From assembly GCA_023150945.1 (NCBI GenBank), contig JAKLJX010000019.1:60634-124633 (forward strand): a stretch of 64,000 bases of DNA, read 5' to 3'. The stretch is from a bacterium. GTDB lineage: Bacteria; Zhuqueibacterota; Zhuqueibacteria; Zhuqueibacterales; Zhuqueibacteraceae. A model generated the notes under the pieces. That model saw only the letters and a program-made list of their open reading frames with translations, searched no databases and was not told the origin of the DNA. Both the position numbers and the translations under genes were made by a program. Positions 1 through 8,092 of this stretch are shown piece after piece. Positions within the stretch are counted from its first letter, which is position 1, and every line of letters starts with the position of its first letter.

Positions 1-1008
1 TACGGCCCGGTGAGCTTGAACTACCTCTTCGATTATCCCAGCAACGAGCTGGCCGGCAACACCACCGGCTCGCATGAGTTTGCTTTTGTGCTGGAATTCG
101 ATCGCGTGCTGCGGCTGCCCAGGATCGAGCCGGCGCCGCAGTTCGATTATCCCTTCGAGGCTTCCCCGGACTATTTCCTGACCACGGCGCGCGCGTTGGT
201 CAAGGCCGAAGCCGAGGAGATGCACATTGTGTCGCAGCGCCTGGAGCGCATCATCGCGCCCGATGTGCCGACGCATGCGCTCGCCGCGCTCTCGGTGTAT
301 GATCTCGGCAGTCTCGACACCACGCTGCAAGCCCTTCCTGCGGTGACGCCGGTGAGCGTCATTGCCCTCACCGACACCAGTGCGCAGCTAGCCGGCAGCT
401 ATTCGACCTTCTACCGGCAGACGCTGGGCCAGCTCTCGCGCAGCTTGATGCAAACCCCGGCCACAGCAGCGACGATTGTGGCCAATCCGCGAGCAATGCC
501 GCGCGCGCTGGCGTTGAAGAACTATCTCGGCAAATCCGCGCTGGGTGAATTGCAGGTTGGCCTGCCGCGCTTCACCAGTGTGCAGGATAGTCTGCGCTTC
601 CATCGCCGCCTCGGACGCAGCGCCATCCTGCCGCAGGAAGAACGCGTTTCACTTTCGCCCTCGGCGGCGGTGTTTCAAATCACCAGCGCGAATTTCTACA
701 CGCCGCCGCAGCGCTGGGAGTTGGTGGTCGAAACTGCCGCCGGCGAGCCGGTATGGCGCCTCGCCGGCCACGGCCGTTTACCCAATCAGATTGTGTGGAA
801 TTGGCAGGCGAAGAACGGCAAAGTGGTGGCGCCGGGATTTTACTACTACTATCTCACTTGGGAGGGCGCCGAGGGTGCGCTGGGCAAATCGCCGCAGCGC
901 CGGCTCTATGTGCGCAAGCTGCAACGCACGGTGAAGATCGAGGTGAAGCGCAAGCTCGAGGCGGGCGCGGCGCCGGCGGATGCGGTTGAGGTGATTTTGC
1001 ATCGGTGA
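1..1008 (+). CDS. PorP/SprF-like outer-membrane protein fused to a FlgD-like domain (5' partial)
   Basis: The reading frame is open from base 1, so the true start lies left of the window; the GTG at 10 is not convincing as a start. The first visible residues, ending in a GSHEFAFVLEF segment, resemble the last beta-strand of PorP/SprF proteins, outer-membrane partners of the type IX secretion system. About 190 residues without recognised similarity follow. The last 100 residues (WELVVETAAGEPVW through APGFYYYYLTWEG) look like a FlgD Ig-like domain, but without the NYPNPFN sorting signature and with an extra basic tail. In known systems PorP/SprF helps anchor or couple surface proteins and motors. 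The fusion is unusual, because PorP/SprF proteins normally end at the beta-strand. The family call rests on a short stretch and is inference; the FlgD-like fold is better supported. Confidence 0.6.
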   Translation, partial: YGPVSLNYLFDYPSNELAGNTTGSHEFAFVLEFDRVLRLPRIEPAPQFDYPFEASPDYFLTTARALVKAEAEEMHIVSQRLERIIAPDVPTHALAALSVYDLGSLDTTLQALPAVTPVSVIALTDTSAQLAGSYSTFYRQTLGQLSRSLMQTPATAATIVANPRAMPRALALKNYLGKSALGELQVGLPRFTSVQDSLRFHRRLGRSAILPQEERVSLSPSAAVFQITSANFYTPPQRWELVVETAAGEPVWRLAGHGRLPNQIVWNWQAKNGKVVAPGFYYYYLTWEGAEGALGKSPQRRLYVRKLQRTVKIEVKRKLEAGAAPADAVEVILHR

Positions 1009-1026
1009 ATTCAAGCAGCGATTCAA

Positions 1027-1300
1027 GCAGCGATTCAAATCGCAGCCTGTTAGCACAAGCCGGCAGAAGCCGACTGGCCATGGGCGCGTGGTGAGAGCAG
1101 CGATTCAGATCGCAGCCTGTTAGCGCAAGTCGGCTGAAGCCGACTGGCCATGGGCGCGTGGTGAGAGCAGCGATTCAAATCGCAGCCTGTTAGCGCAAGT
1201 CGGCTGAAGCCGACTGGACATGGGCGCGTGGTGAGCGAGCAGCGATTCAAATCGCAGCCTGTTAGCACAAGTCGGCTGAAGCCGACTGGACATGGGCGCC
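1027..1300. repeat. Tandem array of four ~70-bp units with internal palindromes
   Basis: Four near-identical units begin at 1027, 1097, 1167 and 1239 (periods 70, 70 and 72). Each contains the near-palindrome CGATTCAAATCG, then CAGCCTGTTAGC, then the palindrome AGTCGGCTGAAGCCGACT (8-bp arms in most copies), then CATGGGCGCGTGGTGAG. Differences between copies are mostly single substitutions. There are no unique spacers, so it is not a CRISPR array. It lies between the PorP-like gene and the TonB-like gene and could act as a transcript-processing or attenuation element, or be a REP-like expansion. Confidence 0.85.
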
Positions 1301-1305
1301 TGACG

Positions 1306-1354
1306 AGTCGCTTTTAAGCGACTTCCGGTAGCAACCTGAGAATTGATTCTCAGG
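1306..1354 (+). promoter_or_regulatory. Two perfect hairpins in the leader of the TonB-like gene
   Basis: AGTCGCTT-TT-AAGCGACT (1306-1323) and CCTGAGAAT-TG-ATTCTCAGG (1335-1354) are perfect inverted repeats directly after the 70-bp array. The second ends 20 nt before the start codon at 1375. Neither has a clear T-tract, so I treat them as possible mRNA-stability or attenuation structures rather than terminators. The function is unknown. Confidence 0.5.
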
Positions 1355-1374
1355 CGACTTCATAATCTCAGGAC

Positions 1375-2568
1375 ATGGTCATGCTGGACCCCGGTGTCAT
1401 TTCGTTTTTCAAATATGGCGCGCCCGAGCTCAAGCAAAACTACCGCAGGTATGTGGCGTGGGGGCTCGCCATCGCCAGTGCCTTGCATCTCACGATGCTG
1501 GCCGCACTGCGGGGCTACACTTACTTCTTTCCTGAGGAAGAGCCAGCGCGGGTGGTGCGTATTCAGCTTTATCCCGAGCTGGCGCAGAAGGTGAATTTGC
1601 AGAAGGAGACCGTTGCTCTTCCGGCTGAAGCCGGCGCACCGGGCGGTGGCGGATCAAGCTCGCAGCCGGTGGGCGTGGGCCGCGTGCTGGCGGAGCCGGG
1701 TGGCGGCACCATGGGCGTGCCCCGGCGCATCGACCTCGCCGCCGAGTTGGGCGATCTCGGCATGGGCCAGCCGAATCTCTCACAACCAAAACTTTCAGGT
1801 GCAGGACGAGGGACAGTGACCGGCACGCCGGCCGTGGGCCGCACGGATCTCGCAGCCTCCTGGGATACCGAATTGGGCAGCGGCGGCCTCGATCTCGGCG
1901 GAACCGATTTGGAAACCGCGTTGCCTGGCGAGGGCCGCAGTCGAGGTTTCGGCGGCAAGAGTGCCACCGGCGAAGGCATTCGCGTCGGCACGGGCGGCGC
2001 CGGCGAGGCCGGATTGGGCCAGGGCCTGGGTGCCGGCGGGGGCGATGCGGGGTTGGGATTGCCGGGCAGCGGTGGCACCGGCCGCGGCGCCAGGAATGGC
2101 ACCGGCGCCGCCGCAGCCAAAGTGGAATTGAAGAACCTGCAAGACTTTGGCGGCAATTACCGCAGCTTCACGCCCATCTACAAAGCCCTCGCCGAATGGA
2201 TGCGCAAAAACCCGCGCGACCTGGCGGAAGTCGTTGACCGCTTCATGGGCTATCAACCCGGGAATCTGACGACCTCCGAGACGCTCATGGTGGGTGAGCG
2301 GCGTTTCGAGATTTTTCTGCTGTGCGTGGATGCCACTTACGAAGTGCGCGTCTGCCTGGTGGAAGGCAATGAAATCACCTATCTCATCGATCAGGGCTTC
2401 AAGAAGCAAAGCAATTTTCTGCGCGTCGGCTCGTTGACGCGCGTGCCCGGACAAAGCGCGATTCATCGCTTTGGCTCGGAACTGCGCGAGGCCTCCGATC
2501 AACGCGCCCAACAGTTCTATCAAATCTTCCTGTCCTGGTGGGAGACGGTGAGGCACGAGGTCGAATGA
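1375..2568 (+). CDS. TonB-like membrane-anchored glycine-rich protein
   Basis: 397 residues. A short cytoplasmic N-terminus is followed by one membrane segment (about residues 28-47, WGLAIASALHLTMLAALRG). A long Gly/Ala/Leu-rich low-complexity periplasmic region (about 80-255) follows, and then a folded C-terminal domain (about 260-397). The layout of an N-terminal anchor, an extended linker and a small C-terminal domain is that of TonB/energy-transducer proteins, but I do not see a clear TonB C-terminal motif. The stop overlaps the next start (ATGA at 2565-2568), so it is probably translationally coupled to the TPR lipoprotein. With the PorP-like gene upstream this suggests an envelope complex. 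Start alternatives are ATG 1375 and ATG 1381. The function is inferred from architecture only. Confidence 0.6.
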   Translation: MVMLDPGVISFFKYGAPELKQNYRRYVAWGLAIASALHLTMLAALRGYTYFFPEEEPARVVRIQLYPELAQKVNLQKETVALPAEAGAPGGGGSSSQPVGVGRVLAEPGGGTMGVPRRIDLAAELGDLGMGQPNLSQPKLSGAGRGTVTGTPAVGRTDLAASWDTELGSGGLDLGGTDLETALPGEGRSRGFGGKSATGEGIRVGTGGAGEAGLGQGLGAGGGDAGLGLPGSGGTGRGARNGTGAAAAKVELKNLQDFGGNYRSFTPIYKALAEWMRKNPRDLAEVVDRFMGYQPGNLTTSETLMVGERRFEIFLLCVDATYEVRVCLVEGNEITYLIDQGFKKQSNFLRVGSLTRVPGQSAIHRFGSELREASDQRAQQFYQIFLSWWETVRHEVE

Positions 2569-4163
2569 AAAGCATGGCAAAGGATTTGGGAAATAGCAGA
2601 ATGTCGCAGCAACGCCAATATTTCACGAGATGCAACTACGCAGTGCAATGGAACTCCCGGGCCGCGCTGGCGCTGTTGGCGGCCTTGTTGTTGACCGCCT
2701 GCGCCGGCAGCCGTTCCGGCAAGCTGGGCCAGCGCGCCGCGCCTCTGTTGGTGCCCGCCGGCGTCGACAGCAGCGTCGCTGCTGCCGCCGATTCCACTGC
2801 GAAAACGCTGTTCGTCGAATACCCACAGCAGCAGCAGGCCCGGCAGATTGCCGATTCTTCCGTTGCCAAGGTGGAGAAGAGTAATCGGCTGTGGGAGATC
2901 TTCAGCGGCCGGACGGATTCGCTGGTGGTGGATTCGGTGGCGGCAATCAACCGCTTCAACGAGGCCGGCCGGGAATTGCAGCGCGCTGTGGCCCTCGACA
3001 AAAAAGCCGCAAACGACCCCGCGCCGGAGCAAATTCGGCGGCAGGCCTTGCAAGCTCTGGAAACCGCGCGCGCGGGTTTCGAGCTTTCTCTGCGGCTGAA
3101 TCCGTTTGACGCCACCACGCGCTTGTGGCTGGCGCGCACTTATCAACTTCTCGCCCGGCGCTTTTTGGATGAACGCAATCACCGCAAGGCCGCGGAAGTG
3201 CTGGAGTCGCTGGTGCGCGTGCAAAAGGATCAGCACGGACTCTTTGCCCGCCTGGCGGATTGCTACTTTGCCCTGCAGGAATACCAGCCGGCGCTGCAAA
3301 ATTTTCAGCAAGCCGAGCGCGTGCTGGCGGCCACCGCGGTTTTCGGAGTTCCGCCGCATGAGCCGCTGACGGAACGCAACATCGCCGCGGCCACCGACAG
3401 TAGCCAGCGCTTTCTCTATCTTTATTATCAAGGGGAATGCTACATCAAGATGCGGCAGGCGGATTCCGCGCTGGCGGTGCTGCAGCGCGCCGTGACCTTC
3501 GCGCAGAATTCCCAAAACCGTGAGGCGGCGCAGGCCAATTTGCGCTGGATCAACTGGGACGACGGCAACATCGCGGCTGCCGAGGCCCGCGACACGCTGC
3601 TCGGCCTGGTCGATCAGCAGAAGCACGCCGAAGCCGCTGCCGGCATGGCGCGGCTACTGCCCATGCTCAAGACCAGCCGCACGCGCCAGGAGATGACCTG
3701 GCGTCTCGCCACGCTGGAATTCAATCATCTCAACCAACCCGACAAAGCCCTGCTCGCCATGCAGGTAGTCGTCAAGGAGACCACAACCAACACGGACAGT
3801 ATGGCACAAAAATTTCGCGATACCTACGGCGCCATGTGCTTCAATCAGGGCCAGAAAATGCTGGCCGCACGCAAGTTCACCACGGCGCTCGCCTATTTTC
3901 AGCAAGCAGCGGAGATCGACTGGAACTACCGTGCCAAAAGCTACCTGGAGCTTGCCCGCTTGGCGGCCAACGATCCCAAACGCGCCGAGGAGTTTGCCCG
4001 TCTGGCGCTGGCTGCCGCCGACCAACTCGAGTTGCGGGAAGAAATCACGGGTTACGAATTGTTGACGCAGGCGCTCAAGCGCCAGGGCAAGTTCGACGAG
4101 GCCCGCCGCCAGTTTGAAAAATACCGCGAGCTGGTGAGCGGCGGCCGACGGCAAACGAACTGA
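2565..4163 (+). CDS. TPR-repeat lipoprotein
   Basis: 532 residues from the ATG that overlaps the upstream stop; a second possible start is ATG 2601. The N-terminus carries a hydrophobic signal ending in a lipobox (ALLLTAC-AGS), predicting a lipid-anchored envelope protein. The rest is alpha-helical with many degenerate TPR units, for example around FELSLRLNPFDATTRLWLAR, LFARLADCYFALQEYQPALQ and ALAYFQQAAEID. TPR lipoproteins act as scaffolds in secretion and envelope assembly. The four-base overlap with the TonB-like gene and the 47-nt gap to the next gene indicate one transcription unit. No enzymatic motif is seen. Confidence 0.75.
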   Translation: MKSMAKDLGNSRMSQQRQYFTRCNYAVQWNSRAALALLAALLLTACAGSRSGKLGQRAAPLLVPAGVDSSVAAAADSTAKTLFVEYPQQQQARQIADSSVAKVEKSNRLWEIFSGRTDSLVVDSVAAINRFNEAGRELQRAVALDKKAANDPAPEQIRRQALQALETARAGFELSLRLNPFDATTRLWLARTYQLLARRFLDERNHRKAAEVLESLVRVQKDQHGLFARLADCYFALQEYQPALQNFQQAERVLAATAVFGVPPHEPLTERNIAAATDSSQRFLYLYYQGECYIKMRQADSALAVLQRAVTFAQNSQNREAAQANLRWINWDDGNIAAAEARDTLLGLVDQQKHAEAAAGMARLLPMLKTSRTRQEMTWRLATLEFNHLNQPDKALLAMQVVVKETTTNTDSMAQKFRDTYGAMCFNQGQKMLAARKFTTALAYFQQAAEIDWNYRAKSYLELARLAANDPKRAEEFARLALAAADQLELREEITGYELLTQALKRQGKFDEARRQFEKYRELVSGGRRQTN

Positions 4164-4210
4164 GGCCCGCCGTCCGGCAACGTAAGTTCAGCAAGAACAG
4201 AAAAGATGAA

Positions 4211-4969
4211 ATGACGAAAAGATTCGAGAAGATTTGCCGGCTGCTCCTGGTAGCCGGCCTGCCCTTCGCCGCCTGGCCGCAGCCGCAAGCGAGCGTCGAC
4301 CAGAGACTGATTCGCGTGGCCACGATCACGCAACCGGGGCTGATCGACTTCTTTTTGATGGAGTTTCTCATCACCGACAGCCCGGTGATGAAAATGGAAA
4401 TCATCGATGCCACTGCCAACGGCTTTGGCGTGGAAGACATCGTCAAATGCTATCCCTCCGAGCGCATCTATGTGCCGACGCCCTCGGACACGGCACAGAT
4501 GGTGATGAACGCCTGGCACTTTGCCGCCAATTTTCAAGTCGTGACCCAGAACAGCCCGGCAGAGGTTTTCGAGGGAACCAAAACCGACGCAGCGCAGAAC
4601 GGGATTCTGGCGGGACTTCTGCGCGGACTGGAGCGCAACTACCAGGATCTCCCCATAAAGCTTTATTTTGAGCGCGACCAGCAGACTGCGACCTTCGAAA
4701 TCTGGGGCCACAACCCGGTCAAGCTCAAGTACAAACCCGCTCCGCCGGTGATGCCGGACACGGTGACGGCCTACGATGTCGTGCACGTACTGCGGCAGGA
4801 CACCCTCATCGTCGCCGACACCACGCTCTATGACGTGTTGCTGATTCAGCGCACGGTCAGTGACACCGTGTTCGTCGGGATTGACGAGGCCAGCGGCCAT
4901 AGCCCCGCAGTCAACCCTGGCCGTCAGACCCCCGCATTTCTACATGAGCCAAGGAGCAAGAAAAATTAG
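4211..4969 (+). CDS. Secreted protein of unknown function
   Basis: 252 residues with an N-terminal signal-like segment (LLLVAGLPFAAWPQPQ) and no further membrane segments. The mature region is mixed alpha/beta and ends in a hydrophilic tail (HEPRSKKN). I recognise no domain. It follows the TPR lipoprotein on the same strand and is followed by a strong terminator, so it is the last gene of the 1375-4969 unit and probably acts in the same envelope process. Confidence 0.6.
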   Translation: MTKRFEKICRLLLVAGLPFAAWPQPQASVDQRLIRVATITQPGLIDFFLMEFLITDSPVMKMEIIDATANGFGVEDIVKCYPSERIYVPTPSDTAQMVMNAWHFAANFQVVTQNSPAEVFEGTKTDAAQNGILAGLLRGLERNYQDLPIKLYFERDQQTATFEIWGHNPVKLKYKPAPPVMPDTVTAYDVVHVLRQDTLIVADTTLYDVLLIQRTVSDTVFVGIDEASGHSPAVNPGRQTPAFLHEPRSKKN

Positions 4970-5000
4970 AGTTGGTCGCCGTTGCACACGGTGAAACGAA

Positions 5001-5039
5001 AAATCCCCAGGACGCATGCGGCCTCGGGGATTTTTTTTT
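5001..5039 (+). terminator. Rho-independent terminator
   Basis: AAATCCCCAGG pairs with CCTCGGGGATTT around a short loop and is followed by nine T residues. It ends the transcript of the upstream envelope cassette. Confidence 0.9.
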
Positions 5040-5944
5040 CGCATCAAACAGGTCGATCTCATCCACTGTGCCGCATCCAGAGTGATGCAGGACCCCTGCC
5101 GGTCAAACCCCAGTGGTAAAATTTCAGGCGGTTCAAGCAAGGGGCCAGAATTGGAAATGTAGCACTCGGCGGCGCTCCCGGCGCGCGTGGCTGTTCAGTC
5201 TGGCAAAAAATATTTTTGGTGTATTTTTGTTTCTGGTCATTATGACAGGTGGATTGAAACAAGAAATCTCACAAATCGGTCGGCGAGAACCGCCTTTCCG
5301 GCCTTTCTTAAATCATATAAAGACCTGTTAATTTTTATATTGCGACACAAGGTGAGGTCAAATCAGATAGCCTGTGTTTTATGCATTAGATTGAAAATAT
5401 AGTAAGTATGACAAGTCTACAGCTCAGAAATATAGATGCCGGCTCTTCACAAAATTTCTCTTGCATCTCCTGACCCGATTGCTTATACTCCCCGCACATT
5501 TTTAAGACAAGGGGATTAATGTTCACTAAATCATCTAGAGCAATTTTTTTGCAGAATGAAGCCAGGACACGACCATTTCGAGGTGAAGACGATCTGATAT
5601 AAGTACAATATAAAAAGGCTCTAGTAGCCAATTCAGACAACTTTCCGCGCCTCTTGGGCGCGTTTTGTTTTCTCAGGGTGATCGATTTCTGACCTTTGCG
5701 CGCGAAAACTGATTCAGTCTCGAACATAAAAACACAAGAGCACAGCATCGGTTTTAAGTGTTAAGGCTATATAAAACAGCTTATTCATTTGATGGCATGG
5801 TATCTGCTTAAAGGGAAGGCGTACTCCCCCAGGGCTAGCAAGAAAATAACGAAATTAGTATTTGTTTTGTTGAACCTTAGGTTGGAACAACCAACCCCAT
5901 TCTTTTTGGCAATCATCACGTTGAACATACTTACGGAGGAACAG
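5040..5944. other. AT-richer gene-poor island
   Basis: About 900 bp with visibly lower GC than its surroundings. The longest frame inside (minus strand, 5386-5748, 120 codons) has no recognisable domain, no good ribosome site and unusual codon use, so I do not call it. A hairpin with a T-tract lies at 5646-5671. GGTTG-GAA-CAACC near 5880 is a second small hairpin. The last 150 bp should hold the promoter of the lytic transglycosylase. Confidence 0.5.
5646..5671 (+). terminator. Orphan terminator-like hairpin
   Basis: CGCGCC-TCTTG-GGCGCG is followed by TTTTGTTTT. No plus-strand protein gene lies just upstream, so it may end a small RNA or a decayed gene. Confidence 0.45.
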
Positions 5945-6667
5945 ATGTCAACAGGAGAAAATCAGGGAGGAAAGAACGTCAAACGTCGCATCACTTCCAA
6001 AATCTTCCTGTATGGTCTCTTGGTTGCGATCTGCCTTACTGCGACGGGCGTGAGCATCAAGTACTACACGCTCTCGCAACTGCAAGACACCAAGATCGGC
6101 GAGCTTGAGCGCGTGCTGCATGAGTTGCGCGGCGCGATGAATGTTGACACCGTCAGGCAGTACAGCATTCAGAAAGTCATCGCCATCATCGACCGCTTCA
6201 ACCCGCGGATGGAATCCAGCCTGAAGTACGAGATCGCCAACACGATCTACGAAATGAGCGTGAAGTATCCCAACCTGGACATCGACCTCATTTGCGCCAC
6301 CATCACGCACGAAAGCGGCCGCACCTGGAACCCGGAAGTCATCTCGCACGCCGGGGCCATGGGCTTGATGCAGGTCATGCCGGCCACCGGCATGTACGTC
6401 GCCGCTTATGAAGGCGTCAATTGGTCCAGCCCGGAAGACGTGCTCTACAACCCGATCCAGAATATTCGCATTGGCTGCCGCTATCTGTCTTCACTGATCA
6501 CGGACTACGACCTGGACGGTGGACTGGCGGCTTACAACGGCGGCGAGCGCCGCGCGGCCATGTGGATCAAGGCCAACCGCGAAGATGGCATCCTGTGGGA
6601 CGAAACTCAGAAGTACATCCCCTCCGTCAAGAAACTCTACACCGAATACCGGCAAATGACGATGTAG
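5945..6667 (+). CDS. Membrane-anchored lytic transglycosylase (SLT domain)
   Basis: 240 residues. The start at 5945 is chosen because it follows a clear GGAGGA ribosome site at 5936-5941; the frame stays open upstream but without such a site. Residues about 20-40 form a single membrane anchor and 45-65 a short coiled stretch. An SLT goose-lysozyme-like domain runs from about 108 to 235, with catalytic Glu123 in THESGRTW, the GLMQVMPATG motif and the AAYNGG motif. Such enzymes cleave the MurNAc-GlcNAc bond of peptidoglycan to the 1,6-anhydro product. It stands alone between the AT-rich island and a terminator. Confidence 0.9.
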   Translation: MSTGENQGGKNVKRRITSKIFLYGLLVAICLTATGVSIKYYTLSQLQDTKIGELERVLHELRGAMNVDTVRQYSIQKVIAIIDRFNPRMESSLKYEIANTIYEMSVKYPNLDIDLICATITHESGRTWNPEVISHAGAMGLMQVMPATGMYVAAYEGVNWSSPEDVLYNPIQNIRIGCRYLSSLITDYDLDGGLAAYNGGERRAAMWIKANREDGILWDETQKYIPSVKKLYTEYRQMTM

Positions 6668-6686
6668 CCGGCAGCACGCCTTTTCC

Positions 6687-6725
6687 AAGCCCCAATCAAT
6701 CGCAAGGTTGATCGGGGCTTTTTTG
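6687..6725 (+). terminator. Rho-independent terminator
   Basis: AAGCCCCAATCAA pairs with TTGATCGGGGCTT around TCGCAAGG and runs into TTTTTT. It ends the lytic transglycosylase transcript. The following 250 bp up to queE show nothing else. Confidence 0.9.
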
Positions 6726-6975
6726 TTTGCACCCGTAAAGTTCGACAGTCGGGCGGGTTAAGTTCAATATTCATGTAAAGAATCCCCCAAAGTCTTCGCT
6801 ACACGGCTTGTCCCAAAAGAGGCTTTACTGAGGTTTCGAGCTTCCCCGCAGCAGTACCGGTCAGCCGGGTTGGGCGAACTGCGGGTCGCCAACTCGGCGT
6901 GGTCGTTGCGTTCTTTTCCGCCCATCAGGTGGACTATGCTCCACTTTCATGCTGGCGGAAAAAGGCGCCGAAGGA

Positions 6976-7611
6976 TCACACCCCGCGCATGTCCGGCGGC
7001 CAGATATACTTGTGTAACTGAAGCTGAAAGCGCGCATTGACGCGGTCGGCCAGCAGCCATTCGGCAAGCTGGCGATAATCCATCACGTTGAACACGGGAG
7101 AAAACAGCAGCGGAAATCTCTCCTCCAGGCGATGCATGCGAATGACCCCCACCGCCCAGTCATAATCCCGGCGATCCTTGATGACGAACTTGATCTGGTC
7201 GTGCGGCTGCAGGATGGCGAGGTTCGGCCAATAGTTGCGATCGGCCTCGCCGCTGCCCGGGCATTTGAGGTCCATGATTTTGATGACCCGCGTGTCGAGC
7301 GGAGACAAGTCCAAACTGCCGCCGGTTTCGATCAAGACGGTGAAGCCTTCCTGCAACAGCCGCCGGGCCAATTCCGGCGTTTCCTTTTGCAGCATGGGTT
7401 CTCCACCGGTCAGCTCCACGAGTTTGCAATGGTAGCCTCGCACCTGCGCCAGGATTTCCTCGAGGCGCATTTCCTGGCCGCCATAGAAAGCGTAGGCGGT
7501 ATCGCACCAGACGCAGCGCAGATTGCAGCCGGTGGTGCGCACGAACACACACGGCAGTCCGCTGTAGGTGGATTCGCCTTGAATCGAATGGAAGATTTCA
7601 GTGATTCGCAT
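6976..7611 (-). CDS. queE: 7-carboxy-7-deazaguanine synthase QueE
   Basis: 211 residues, the usual QueE length. It is a radical SAM enzyme converting 6-carboxy-tetrahydropterin to 7-carboxy-7-deazaguanine in queuosine/7-deazaguanine biosynthesis. The N-terminal FHSIQGESTYSGLP segment, the cluster motif C29-x3-C33-x2-C36 (CNLRCVWC) and the ELTGGEPMLQ motif are all present. The last segment (HKYIWPPDMRGV) is like the family's C-terminus. No other queuosine genes are in the window. A preQ1 riboswitch was looked for upstream and not seen. Confidence 0.93.
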   Translation of the reverse strand: MRITEIFHSIQGESTYSGLPCVFVRTTGCNLRCVWCDTAYAFYGGQEMRLEEILAQVRGYHCKLVELTGGEPMLQKETPELARRLLQEGFTVLIETGGSLDLSPLDTRVIKIMDLKCPGSGEADRNYWPNLAILQPHDQIKFVIKDRRDYDWAVGVIRMHRLEERFPLLFSPVFNVMDYRQLAEWLLADRVNARFQLQLHKYIWPPDMRGV

Positions 7612-8092
7612 AATGCTGTTGCCTTACTGGTCGAATGCGGAATTTCGGGCAGGCGCGAGAGCAGGGCAGCCTCTGCTGCATTCCCCACCGCCGGGCTGAA
7701 TTCCCACGCCTGCCGCGCGACGAATATGATGCCGGCAAAATAGTGATTTCTCCAGGAAAGCACAACCCGGCCCGCGGCCGGCTGAAATCGCAAACGCCGG
7801 TTTCGCGCGGCCAGCCCGCCTTGCCTTTTCCTGCACCCGCTCTGCAAGTCATGGCGGGAGCACGTAGTATTCCCAGAATGTCAGCGCGAGTTTTCGCTTG
7901 CCATTGTTGCGTTTTCTCCTAATATTCACGCCGCTCCAGGGATGGATTTAGAGGCCGGAGCATCTGTTGAGATGATCGCGCGAAGCCGTGGTCAGGAGCC
8001 GCGGCACCCCGGCCTTTTGCAGTCCCCACCTCTCACTCGGAAAAGTCCCCGTATTTGTTGCCGCAGCGCAGACACTCTTTGGAGTTCGTGTC
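7612..8092. other. Intergenic region, divergent promoters expected
   Basis: 480 bp between the start of queE (-) and the start of the giant surface protein (+). It should hold both promoters, but I see no convincing -35/-10 pair, riboswitch or repeat. Short frames here lack ribosome sites. Confidence 0.4.

Noticed and set aside
1027..1300. A CRISPR-like array
   Set aside because: The units follow each other directly with no unique spacers, and there are no cas genes; it is a simple tandem repeat.
5386..5748. A 120-codon minus-strand gene in the AT-rich island
   Set aside because: No ribosome site or domain, and a terminator-like hairpin lies inside it; coding status cannot be supported.
7612..7850. 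A preQ1 riboswitch before queE
   Set aside because: The conserved C-rich and A-rich elements of preQ1 aptamers are absent.
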